A DNA stretch of 9,460 nt from Acidobacteriota bacterium (GTDB lineage Bacteria; Acidobacteriota; Terriglobia; Bryobacterales; JACQDG01): the NCBI GenBank assembly GCA_016201185.1, contig JACQDG010000436.1:1-9460 (forward strand), read 5' to 3'. The position numbers and the translations under genes are program-made. Within the stretch, counting starts at the first letter, position 1; each line of letters opens with the position of its first letter. This document shows positions 1 through 6,554 of this stretch, piece by piece. A model generated the notes under the pieces. It was not told the origin of the DNA and did no database searches. It worked only from the letters and a program-made list of their open reading frames with translations.

Positions 1-2329
1 GGATTTCCTTCCGTTCCTGCTCGGTCGGGTAGCGGCTGAAGGCAGAAAGATAGACGTGGTCGACCGCCTTGGAGTCGGAAAGGCCCAGTTTCAGAAACAT
101 ATCGATCGTCCCGCCCTTCGCTGCCAGCATCTGATTGAGGGTCTCGCCATTGATGACGTGCAGGGCCTGGGTGATGGTCGGTTCGTGCTGGCGCTCTCCC
201 GAATCGCTGATTATGCGCGGCGGCCGGCCGAACACGGTCAGGAAATAGGAATTCACCTGGGAATCGGGCAGCTGCAGCGCCCGGGTCCCCTCCGGGTAGC
301 CTTCAAACTTGGAAGGAACACGGGTGACCTCCGAAATGGCGTCCAGGATCACTTCCGCCGGGAGCCGTTTGATGATGTAGTGCGAGTAATATTTCTCGTC
401 TTTCTCGTTGGTCGGAGTGACCGCCGAAGAGCGCTGGTAAGCGGCCGAGTTCATGACGGTCCGGACCAGCCGCTTGACATCGAAGCCGCTGTCGATGAAA
501 TCCTTGGTGAGCGCCGCAAAAAGCTCCTCGTCGCTGGCGGGGTTGGTGGCCCGCACGTCGTCCACCGGCTCGACCAGGCCGCGGCCCATGAAGTTGTGCC
601 ACACCTTGTTCACGAGTGCGCGCGCGAAGTAGGGGTTCTTGGCCGAGGTGAGCCATTGAGCCAGGTGCCGGCGGCGGTCCTTGGGAGAGTTGAAATCGAG
701 CGCCTCACCGTCCAGCGGCTTTGGCGGCAGCGGCCGGCCGAGCCGCGGATGGTTCATCTCCCCGGTGGGGCTGCTGTAGACGATCACGTCACCCGGTTCC
801 GCTCCGTTCTTCTCGCTGATGCGCGAAAACAGGTTCGCCATCTGGTAGTAGTCCCTCTGCGTCCACTTCTCCAGGGGGTGGTTGTGGCAGCGGGCGCAGG
901 TGATCCGCAGTCCCAGGAAGGCCTGCGTAACGTTTTCCGTCATGTCGATGGGACTCTTATGTATGATGTAGTAATTCAGAGCGCCGACTTCGCGGCTGTT
1001 CCCCGAAGAAACCAGAATTTCCCGCACAAACTGGTCCCACGGCTTGTTCTTTGCCACGCTGTCACGGATCCAGTTGTAATAGGACCACATGGCGTTAGAG
1101 CGGAGACGGCGGCTCGACACCAGCAGCAGGTCCGACCATTTGTAAGCCCAGTAATCGACAAACTCGTCCCGCGCCAGAATGTCGTCGATCAGCTTGCTGC
1201 GCTTGTTCGGATCGCGGTCCCCCACGAAACGGTCCACCTCGTCGGGCGTGGGCAGAATGCCCATGGCGTCGAGATAGGCCCGGCGGATGAAAGTGTTGTC
1301 GTCAGCCTGGAGCGAGGGATCGATGTGCAGGGCCTCCAGTTTCTTCAGCGACAGCTCGTCAATGTAATTGTGCCGCGGCGCATTGCGGTACACCTCCGCC
1401 GAAATCTTGTTCGGATTCGGCACCCCCAGGCGGGCGAAACCCACCTGGCTCTGGTACCACACCGTGACGGCGGCCTCGCCCGAGCCCAGCATGTTGACCT
1501 TGCCCACATCGTCCACCGACGCGACGCCGGAATCGGTCGAGGAAAACTTGACCCAGCGCGTGACGTCTTCCGTGTGGCCATCCGAATAGCGGGCGCGCAC
1601 CAGTACTTGCTGCTCGGCGCCCGGCTCCAGCCACGCCGAGCGCGGAAAGATTTCCACGCCCTGGATGCGGGGGTCGGAGTCGGAAGGCGGAGGTGCGCCG
1701 GAGGCAATCCAGTCGACCAGGATGTTGTATTCCGGCGAGCCAACCTCAAACCGTTTGCCGCCGCCGTGCGGAATGGTGAATGTGGGCTTCAGCAGGATCA
1801 GGCTTTGCGCCGGCTCGAGGCGGGAGACGCGCCGGCCAATGCCCTCGCGAGTCAGCACCTGGTAGTCGACCTCGGGATCGTAGGCCCGCAGCGTCAGCTT
1901 GAAGCCGTTCTTACCGGCCAGGGCCCCGTGACAGGCGCCGGAGTTGCACCCCACCTTGGTCATCACCGGCAGCACGTGGTTGCGGAAATTCGGCACCGCG
2001 GAGCCCGCGGCGTCCTCGACACGGACGCGAGCGGTGGCCGTTCGGCCGGCAAATGAGGCGGTCAGCATGGTAGTCCCGTCGGCCACCGGCCGCAGGTAAG
2101 CGTCGCGGTCAATGGAGGCGATCTTAGGATCGGCGGAAACCAGCCTGGCCGAGGTGGTGACGTCCTTCTGGTGGCCATCCGGATATGTCGCCTCGACAAC
2201 TATTCTTTGGTAGCTGCGGGGGCCGCGAAGATCCACATCCCCCGGTAGCAGCGCCAGGCCGGTGGGGTTTTCAGAACCTTGCGCGGCCAGAGATCCGCAG
2301 AAGATTAGAGCCGAAATTAGCAGACGCAT
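1..2329 (-). CDS. Secreted Ig-like / PSCyt1 / DUF1549 (PSCyt2) / DUF1553 (PSD1) cytochrome-like protein, 3' end off the window
   Basis: The reading frame is open from an ATG at 2329 to the left edge with no stop: 776 codons are visible and the C-terminus is missing. The ATG is preceded by GGAAGA at good spacing. Visible order: a short Sec-type signal peptide (about residues 1-17); a bacterial Ig-like (BIG_2) domain (about 20-105); a PSCyt1-type region (about 112-215) with C128-x4-C133-H134; a second Ig-like domain (about 222-305); a DUF1549/PSCyt2 domain (about 320-525) with a clear CARCH haem-binding motif (C478, C481, H482); and a DUF1553/PSD1 domain from about 545, recognised by ALVNKVWHNFMGRGLVEP. 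The last visible residues (SAFSRYPTEQERKEI) match the usual end of PSD1, so probably only a few dozen residues are missing. The protein should be exported and may carry covalent c-type haem. Its substrate is unknown; these domains are abundant in Planctomycetes and Acidobacteria. It follows the DUF1501 gene by 42 bp, so the two are probably co-transcribed. Confidence 0.93.
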   Translation of the reverse strand, partial: MRLLISALIFCGSLAAQGSENPTGLALLPGDVDLRGPRSYQRIVVEATYPDGHQKDVTTSARLVSADPKIASIDRDAYLRPVADGTTMLTASFAGRTATARVRVEDAAGSAVPNFRNHVLPVMTKVGCNSGACHGALAGKNGFKLTLRAYDPEVDYQVLTREGIGRRVSRLEPAQSLILLKPTFTIPHGGGKRFEVGSPEYNILVDWIASGAPPPSDSDPRIQGVEIFPRSAWLEPGAEQQVLVRARYSDGHTEDVTRWVKFSSTDSGVASVDDVGKVNMLGSGEAAVTVWYQSQVGFARLGVPNPNKISAEVYRNAPRHNYIDELSLKKLEALHIDPSLQADDNTFIRRAYLDAMGILPTPDEVDRFVGDRDPNKRSKLIDDILARDEFVDYWAYKWSDLLLVSSRRLRSNAMWSYYNWIRDSVAKNKPWDQFVREILVSSGNSREVGALNYYIIHKSPIDMTENVTQAFLGLRITCARCHNHPLEKWTQRDYYQMANLFSRISEKNGAEPGDVIVYSSPTGEMNHPRLGRPLPPKPLDGEALDFNSPKDRRRHLAQWLTSAKNPYFARALVNKVWHNFMGRGLVEPVDDVRATNPASDEELFAALTKDFIDSGFDVKRLVRTVMNSAAYQRSSAVTPTNEKDEKYYSHYIIKRLPAEVILDAISEVTRVPSKFEGYPEGTRALQLPDSQVNSYFLTVFGRPPRIISDSGERQHEPTITQALHVINGETLNQMLAAKGGTIDMFLKLGLSDSKAVDHVYLSAFSRYPTEQERKEI

Positions 2330-2371
2330 GTTTCTTCCGTAGCAGACAGGCGGACCCAGCGGTCCCCCGTC

Positions 2372-3748
2372 CTAGGTAAACAGTTCGTGGATGGCTTCGA
2401 CCCCCTGGTCCACCAGCCGGATGGGGCGTCCCTGTGCGCCCCGCATCTCGGTGTCGAGCGGAATACCCAGGGCATGGTAAATGGTAGCGGCCACCTCGGC
2501 CGGCGTAACCGGGCGGGTCTTGGGAGCGCCGCCGATTTCGTCCGACTCGCCCACCACTTGCCCGCCCTTTACCCCGCCTCCGGCAAACATAATCGTCCAG
2601 CAGGCCGGCCAGTGGTCGCGGCCACCGGCCGGATTGACCTTCGGCGTGCGACCAAACTCGCCCATCGCCACCACCAGGGTGTTGTCCAACAGGCTGCGCT
2701 GGTGCAGATCCTCGAGCAGCGAGGAGAATGCATTGTCGAACATCGGCCCCACCAGGTCGCGGTAGCAACTGATCGGGCTGAAGGGGCTGGAGCCGTGAAT
2801 GTCCCAGGTGATTTCGTCGAAGACCGTCTCAAACATGTTGACCGTCACGAACCGCACACCCGCCTCGATTAGCCGTCGAGCCAGCAGACAGCTCTGCCCG
2901 AAACGGTTCTTGCCGTAGCGCGAGCGGACTTCCTCCGCCTCCCGGTTCAAGTCGAAAGCGGCCCGCGCCTTCTCTGAGGACATCAGCGTGTAGGCCTGGT
3001 TGAAGGTCGAGTCCAGCAGCTTGGCGTCCGCGTTCCCCTCAAACTGTTTTACCGACCGGTCGATCATTTCGCGCCAGTTCTTGCGGCGATCCACCCGGAT
3101 GGCCGGCATGTAGTCGGGCGGCAGCATGTCGGGCACCTGGAAATTAGGCTCCGAGGGATCGGCATTCAGAACGAAAGGGTCGTAAATCTTTCCCAGAAAG
3201 CCGGCGTTCTGCCCGTGCGGCATGTTGCCGCCTGTATTGCCGATGGGGCGGGGCATCAACACGTGCGGCGGCACGTCGCCTCGCGGGCCCTTCATCCAGC
3301 TGTCCACGCACCCGGCGTGCGGATACTCGATGCCGCCCTGGAACAGGCGGCCGGTCTGCATCATCTGGTGGCCGGTGTCATGCACCGCGGCCGCGGTGTG
3401 GTAGACGGTTCGCACCAGCGCGAACTTGTCGGCGTTGCGCGCCATGCGGGGAAACACTTCGCAGACCTGGATGCCCGGAACTTTGGTCGAGATCGGCTTG
3501 TAGGGACCCCGGATTTCGGCGGGGGCGTTTGGCTTCATGTCCCAGGTATCGAGCTGGCTGGGACCGCCCACCAGGAAGAGCATGATGCAGTTGACGTCTT
3601 TCCCGGGATTGACCGCGCCCCTGGCCTTCAGGCCAATCAGATCCGTCAAACCCAGGCCCAGGTAGGCCAGCGCTCCGGCATGCAGAAAATCGCGCCGGCT
3701 CAAACCGTCACAAAAGTGAACCGGTCTTTCAGCGTCCAGACGTATCAT
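2372..3748 (-). CDS. Tat-exported DUF1501 family protein
   Basis: The protein has 458 residues starting at ATG 3748. This start is preferred over upstream in-frame starts because GGAGGG (3755-3760 on the minus strand) sits 6 bases before it and because it places the signal correctly; a GTG one codon upstream (3751) is possible. The N-terminus carries a twin-arginine signal, SRRDFL (residues 17-22), followed by a hydrophobic stretch. The start of the mature domain (CIMLFLVGGPSQLDTWD, about 54-70) and the late GEFGRTP (363-369) and GRDHW (376-380) motifs are hallmarks of DUF1501, a family related to the alkaline phosphatase/sulfatase fold. The length is normal for the family. DUF1501 genes are commonly adjacent to DUF1549/DUF1553 genes, as here, which suggests the two exported products work together. 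No enzymatic activity can be assigned from sequence alone. Folded export through Tat, unlike the Sec-type signal of its partner, suggests cofactor or metal insertion before export (inference). Confidence 0.93.
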   Translation of the reverse strand: MIRLDAERPVHFCDGLSRRDFLHAGALAYLGLGLTDLIGLKARGAVNPGKDVNCIMLFLVGGPSQLDTWDMKPNAPAEIRGPYKPISTKVPGIQVCEVFPRMARNADKFALVRTVYHTAAAVHDTGHQMMQTGRLFQGGIEYPHAGCVDSWMKGPRGDVPPHVLMPRPIGNTGGNMPHGQNAGFLGKIYDPFVLNADPSEPNFQVPDMLPPDYMPAIRVDRRKNWREMIDRSVKQFEGNADAKLLDSTFNQAYTLMSSEKARAAFDLNREAEEVRSRYGKNRFGQSCLLARRLIEAGVRFVTVNMFETVFDEITWDIHGSSPFSPISCYRDLVGPMFDNAFSSLLEDLHQRSLLDNTLVVAMGEFGRTPKVNPAGGRDHWPACWTIMFAGGGVKGGQVVGESDEIGGAPKTRPVTPAEVAATIYHALGIPLDTEMRGAQGRPIRLVDQGVEAIHELFT

Positions 3749-3815
3749 CACAATCCCTCCAGCTACCGACGCGACCTGCCGGGCACACTTTAATGCGCCC
3801 GTTTGGCTGCGATTC

Positions 3816-3845
3816 ATTGTATTTCACGGAAGAGTTAACAAGCAA
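3816..3845 (-). promoter_or_regulatory. Candidate promoter for the DUF1501 operon
   Basis: On the minus strand a TACAAT -10-like box (3816-3821) has one mismatch to TATAAT. A weak -35-like TTGCTT (3840-3845) lies 18 bases upstream. The position, about 70 bases before the DUF1501 start, is sensible, but the -35 match is poor, so this is tentative. Confidence 0.3.
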
Positions 3846-3877
3846 GACTTCCTGGGTCCGTTTTGGCCAGCTTTCGA

Positions 3878-3907
3878 TTGACAGGTAGTTCGGAGCCAAA
3901 TTATAGT
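3878..3907 (+). promoter_or_regulatory. Sigma-70-type promoter of the cold-shock gene
   Basis: A perfect TTGACA -35 box (3878-3883) is followed after 18 bases by TATAGT (3902-3907), one mismatch from TATAAT. Predicted transcription start is near 3914, giving a leader of about 55 bases before the TTG start of the cold-shock protein. This is the best promoter match in the window. Confidence 0.7.
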
Positions 3908-3925
3908 AACTGAGGGGGTTAGCAT

Positions 3926-3944
3926 TGGAAGCCGGCGGCTTCCA
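3926..3944 (+). other. Hairpin in the cold-shock mRNA leader
   Basis: TGGAAGCC (3926-3933) and GGCTTCCA (3937-3944) form an 8-bp perfect stem around a GGC triloop. It lies between the predicted transcription start and the Shine-Dalgarno sequence. There is no T-run after it, so it is not a canonical terminator. It may be a structured 5' leader affecting mRNA stability or translation, as is known for cspA-type leaders; that role is inferred. Confidence 0.5.
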
Positions 3945-3956
3945 GAGCCGACTCTC

Positions 3957-3963
3957 AAGGAGA
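3957..3963 (+). promoter_or_regulatory. Strong ribosome binding site selecting a TTG start
   Basis: AAGGAGA is complementary to the 16S anti-Shine-Dalgarno and lies 5 bases before TTG 3969. It decides the non-ATG start of the cold-shock gene, because the conserved N-terminus of the family begins immediately after this codon. Confidence 0.8.
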
Positions 3964-3968
3964 TTCCC

Positions 3969-4178
3969 TTGGCTAGAGTTCGTGGCAAAGTGAAGTGGTT
4001 CAGCAATGCGAAGGGATATGGCTTCATCGGCCAGGACGACGGTCCCGACGTTTTCGTTCACTTCTCGGCCATTCAGACCGAGGGGTACAAGACCCTCCAG
4101 GAAGGCGACCTGGTGGAATTCGACGTCGTGACTGGGCAGAAGGGCGCGCAGGCTGAAAACGTGGTGAAAGTGGAATAA
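3969..4178 (+). CDS. csp: Cold-shock domain protein (CspA family), TTG start
   Basis: A 69-residue single cold-shock domain, the usual length for CspA-family proteins. The N-terminal G-K-V-K-W-F-S-N stretch leads into RNP1-like KGYGFI (residues 15-20) and RNP2-like VFVHFSAI (28-35), which are the aromatic and basic single-stranded nucleic acid binding surfaces. These proteins act in the cytoplasm as RNA chaperones that melt mRNA secondary structure; not all are cold-inducible. The initiation codon is TTG, supported by the AAGGAGA immediately upstream. The gene is monocistronic: it has its own promoter and a structured leader, and its end converges with the metal-regulator gene only 27 bp away. 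I see no canonical hairpin-plus-T-run terminator in that gap; AAAGGCCTTT (4177-4186) is a loopless palindrome. Confidence 0.96.
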   Translation: MARVRGKVKWFSNAKGYGFIGQDDGPDVFVHFSAIQTEGYKTLQEGDLVEFDVVTGQKGAQAENVVKVE

Positions 4179-4205
4179 AGGCCTTTGCCCAAGTCGAGCC
4201 CGCCC

Positions 4206-4856
4206 TCAGCCGAGCCACACGCCGCGGGCGGCCTTCAGACCGATCTGCACCGTGCGCCGGTCCACCTGGACCCGGAAAGTATCATCCGCCAATCGCCGGC
4301 GCAACCGGACCCGGGCGCCGGGCTTCAGCCCCAGGGCGGCGAACAGCCTCAAAAGCTCCGGGTCCTTTTCGTAGACTCGCACAACTGCGCCCCGTTCTTC
4401 TTCCTCCAGATCTGCCAGGGCGCGTCCCGCGGGGCGCGGTGAAAAACGCGGATCGACCGGGTAGCCGTGGGGGCAGGTGGCCTTGCCCCCGTAACGCGCA
4501 AACAGGCGGGCTTCCAGCCGGTCGGAAATGGCGTGCTCGAGGCGCTCCGCCTCCTCGTGCACCTCTTCCCAGGGGTAGTCCAGGGCCTCGGAGAGCAGTT
4601 TTTCCACCAGCCGGTGGCGGCGCACGAGTCTCACCGCCTGCCGCAAACCCTCGCCTGTGAGGGTGATGGCGCCCCCGGCGGAGAGCGACAGCAACCCGTT
4701 GCGGGTCAGTCTCTGCAAGGCTTTGGAAACCGCGGCGGAAGAGATCTGCAGCTCGCGGCACAGGTGAGCGGCGATGAGCTTCCCTTCGGTCCGGCTTAGC
4801 TCCCAGACGGTCTTCAGGTAATCCTCGCGCGAGACGGCAAATCGGGGCCTTGACAT
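4206..4856 (-). CDS. mntR: DtxR/MntR-family metal-dependent transcriptional regulator
   Basis: 216 residues in the full three-domain DtxR layout. An N-terminal winged helix-turn-helix (about 8-70) has recognition-helix region SSAAVSKALQRL. The metal-binding and dimerisation domain spans about 75-130. A C-terminal SH3-like/FeoA-type domain spans about 150-216. Aligned by eye to DtxR (offset +2), the primary-site positions are D12, E104, E107 and H108. The position that is Cys102 in iron-sensing DtxR is Glu here, and Met10 is Asp, both as in manganese-sensing MntR. Ancillary-site residues H81, E85 and H100 match DtxR His79, Glu83 and His98. K15 stands where MntR has Glu11, so it is not a classic binuclear MntR site. 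The start has GAGG 5 bases upstream. The gene is divergent from the barrel/cupredoxin/di-heme operon and shares an 82-bp control region that includes a strong palindrome, which suggests autoregulation and control of that operon. The family is certain; Mn versus Fe specificity is not. Confidence 0.9.
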   Translation of the reverse strand: MSRPRFAVSREDYLKTVWELSRTEGKLIAAHLCRELQISSAAVSKALQRLTRNGLLSLSAGGAITLTGEGLRQAVRLVRRHRLVEKLLSEALDYPWEEVHEEAERLEHAISDRLEARLFARYGGKATCPHGYPVDPRFSPRPAGRALADLEEEERGAVVRVYEKDPELLRLFAALGLKPGARVRLRRRLADDTFRVQVDRRTVQIGLKAARGVWLG

Positions 4857-4872
4857 GGACGCCTCAATAAAG

Positions 4873-4913
4873 TATGTTAACTATGGTTAGCATATCTGGG
4901 ACGCTATAGTTAA
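4873..4913. promoter_or_regulatory. Operator-like palindrome and second half-site in the divergent control region
   Basis: Positions 4873-4894 form a 22-bp inverted repeat with 9 of 11 symmetric pairs matching (outer TATG/CATA, inner TAAC/GTTA). CTATGGTTAG (4881-4890) is repeated directly as CTATAGTTAA (4904-4913), offset 23 bp. The latter's ATAGTTAA is the exact inverse of TTAACTAT (4877-4884). Symmetry, size and AT-rich core resemble binding sites of DtxR-family dimers. Placement between the regulator gene and the divergent operon supports the call; no experimental site was matched. Confidence 0.65.
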
Positions 4914-4919
4914 TACAAT
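4914..4919 (+). promoter_or_regulatory. Candidate -10 box of the barrel/cupredoxin/di-heme operon
   Basis: TACAAT has one mismatch to TATAAT and would start transcription near 4926, leaving a short leader before ATG 4939. At 17-bp spacing the -35 region (4891-4896) has no consensus match and overlaps the right arm of the palindrome, which is compatible with repression or with a regulated weak promoter. Confidence 0.35.
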
Positions 4920-4938
4920 ATTTTAGCACAGGCTGGCA

Positions 4939-6231
4939 ATGGCGAAAATTCGCACTCTGGGCTTGTTTGCGCTCGTCGCGGCCGGAATGGCGGCGCAGAC
5001 GGCCCCGGACCGCGCTACTTCGGCTACCTCCGAGCAGAGAATCGAAGAACTGGAGACCCGCGTCCGGCAACTCGAGCAGCAGATCGAGATCTTACGGAGC
5101 AAGCTGGAGAAGGCTTCTCCGGGGCTGCCGGCCGAACCCCCTGCGACGTCAGCGCAGTCCATGCCGTCCCCGCAGCCGGCGGAGAACACCGAAACCCGCC
5201 TGCCCGTTTCCGGCTACATGGACTTCCACTTCAACAAGCCGCGCGGGGAGCCCGGCCAGCTCGACTTTCACCGTTTCGTGCTCCTGTTCGGCCACAGCTT
5301 CTCGAACCGGATCAAGTTCTGGTCCGAGCTGGAATTGGAGCATGCGTTCGTTGAAGGCCGCGCGGAGAAGGGCGAAGTGGAGCTGGAGCAGGCTTACCTC
5401 GATTTTCTGGTCACGCCCTATTTCAACTTTCGAGGCGGGATGCTGCTGGCGCCGGTGGGCCTCATCAACGAGCGGCACGAGCCGCCCGCGTTCAACGGAG
5501 TGGAGCGGCCGTTTGTGGACACGGTGATCCTGCCCTCCACCTGGTTCGACACCGGTGTCGGCGTTTTCGGCGACCTGGGGCGCGGATTCGTCTACAAAGC
5601 CTACGTGATGTCCCCGCTCGATGCCACCGGCTTTGACGCCGCCGAGGGGCTGCGCGGCGGCCGGCAGCGGGGTTTCCATTCCTCGTTTCAGAACGTGGCC
5701 CAGACCGGACGCCTGGAGTACCACGGCCTCAGTCGTCTGGCGCTGGGGGCGAGCTTCTGGCGGGGCAACACGGGATTCAACCTGCGGGGCGTGAACCCTC
5801 GAGTGAACGTTTTCGAGCTCGATGGGCGCTACCGCCTCTGGCGTTTCGATTTTCGCGGCGAATTCGCGCAGGCCGGCATCGGCCAGGCGGGAGAGTTAAA
5901 CCGGGCTTTGCAGCGGGAACACGGCGGCAGCCCCAACGTGGCCGAGCGCCTGCGGGGCTTCTATTGGGAATCGGCCGCCCGCGTCCTGCCCCGGCGCGCC
6001 CGCCAGGACCTGGTGCTGTTCACGCGCTACGAGAACTTCGACACCCAGAAGAAGATGCCTCGCGGTTTCCTGCCGCTGAAGCAGTTCGACCGTTCGGCCT
6101 GGGTGATGGGCGCTACTTATTATCCGGAACCCGACGTGGCGCTGAAATTCGATTACTCGCTATTGCGCAACTCGAGCGCCATAGTGCGGCCGCGCAGTTC
6201 GGTGAATTTCGGCATTGGGTGGTGGTTTTGA
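4939..6231 (+). CDS. Outer-membrane beta-barrel (porin-like) protein with N-terminal coiled coil
   Basis: 430 residues. A Sec signal peptide (about 1-20, ending GMAAQ) is followed by a heptad-rich segment (about 31-60: EQRIEELETRVRQLEQQIEI) predicted to form a coiled coil, then a Pro/Ala linker (about 62-88). The rest has alternating polar/aromatic strands typical of a transmembrane barrel, beginning near GYMDFHF. The protein ends in WWF; a C-terminal phenylalanine is the standard beta-signal for BAM-assisted insertion. The layout (coiled coil for trimerisation or periplasmic contact, then barrel) resembles porins of the OprO/OprP-like class, but the substrate cannot be deduced. A weak AGG Shine-Dalgarno lies 6 bases before ATG. 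Its stop codon overlaps the cupredoxin start (TGATG), so the two are translationally coupled. Expected role: passage of a solute, perhaps a metal ion or chelate, across the outer membrane under control of the divergent metal regulator (inference). Confidence 0.8.
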   Translation: MAKIRTLGLFALVAAGMAAQTAPDRATSATSEQRIEELETRVRQLEQQIEILRSKLEKASPGLPAEPPATSAQSMPSPQPAENTETRLPVSGYMDFHFNKPRGEPGQLDFHRFVLLFGHSFSNRIKFWSELELEHAFVEGRAEKGEVELEQAYLDFLVTPYFNFRGGMLLAPVGLINERHEPPAFNGVERPFVDTVILPSTWFDTGVGVFGDLGRGFVYKAYVMSPLDATGFDAAEGLRGGRQRGFHSSFQNVAQTGRLEYHGLSRLALGASFWRGNTGFNLRGVNPRVNVFELDGRYRLWRFDFRGEFAQAGIGQAGELNRALQREHGGSPNVAERLRGFYWESAARVLPRRARQDLVLFTRYENFDTQKKMPRGFLPLKQFDRSAWVMGATYYPEPDVALKFDYSLLRNSSAIVRPRSSVNFGIGWWF

Positions 6232-6548
6232 TGTTAGGGCTTCTTCTTCTACTGCTGACGGCGTCGCCGACCAAGGTCGTCCATATGACCGCCGAGAGGT
6301 TCACCTTTATCCCCTCCCAGGTGAAGGTGAAAGTTGGCACGGTGGTGGAGTTCCGTATTCACAGCGAGGACACCAACCACGGCTTCCGCATCCCCGCCGC
6401 GGGGATCAACGAGGTGATCCCCAAGCGCGGGCGGGGCGAACTGAAGGTGATCTACCGCGCTGAGCGGCCCGGCCGGTTCGACTTCGAATGCTCGAAACCC
6501 TGTGGGGCGGGCCACAACATGATGCGTGGCGTATTGATCGTGGAATAA
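6231..6548 (+). CDS. Small exported CuA-type cupredoxin (COX2-like copper domain)
   Basis: 105 residues. ATG 6231 overlaps the preceding stop codon (TGATG), with GGTGG 5 bases upstream. A Leu-rich hydrophobic N-terminus (about 2-11) acts as a signal peptide or anchor; it lacks the usual positive charge, and in-frame GTG codons at 6219 and 6222 are alternative starts. The mature part is one cupredoxin fold. It contains all side-chain ligands expected of a binuclear CuA centre: H50 in DTNHGFRIP, then C87, C91, H95 and M98 in CSKPCGAGHNMM. Spacing matches cytochrome oxidase subunit II (C-x3-C-x3-H-x2-M). The residue corresponding to COX2 Glu198, which binds copper by its backbone carbonyl, is K89. 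No COX2 transmembrane hairpin and no oxidase subunit I are nearby, so this is probably a free periplasmic electron carrier or metal oxidase component, perhaps passing electrons to the di-heme protein encoded 6 bp downstream. A mononuclear copper site is possible if one Cys is not used. Confidence 0.88.
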   Translation: MLGLLLLLLTASPTKVVHMTAERFTFIPSQVKVKVGTVVEFRIHSEDTNHGFRIPAAGINEVIPKRGRGELKVIYRAERPGRFDFECSKPCGAGHNMMRGVLIVE

Positions 6549-6554
6549 CTCGCC

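Noticed and set aside
56..2056. A 666-codon open frame on the plus strand
   Set aside because: It is antisense to the clear DUF1549/DUF1553 gene, has no recognisable domain and is rich in His/Arg/Val as expected from reading GC-rich codons in reverse. The minus-strand frame has complete family motifs.
2271..2768. Minus-strand 165-codon frame bridging the two left-hand genes
   Set aside because: It lies in another frame across the end of the DUF1501 gene and the start of its neighbour, with no conserved motif.
3749..3817. An upstream 23-residue extension of the DUF1501 protein
   Set aside because: The extension would place the Tat motif about 40 residues from the start and ignores the GGAGGG site 6 bases before ATG 3748.
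4177..4186. AAAGGCCTTT at the end of the cold-shock gene as a terminator
   Set aside because: It is a perfect palindrome but has no loop and no following T-run, so it cannot form a normal intrinsic terminator hairpin.
5964..6230. N-terminal extension of the cupredoxin to an upstream ATG
   Set aside because: It overlaps the barrel gene in another frame, has no signal-like or conserved sequence, and the TGATG junction with a Leu-rich signal explains the real start.
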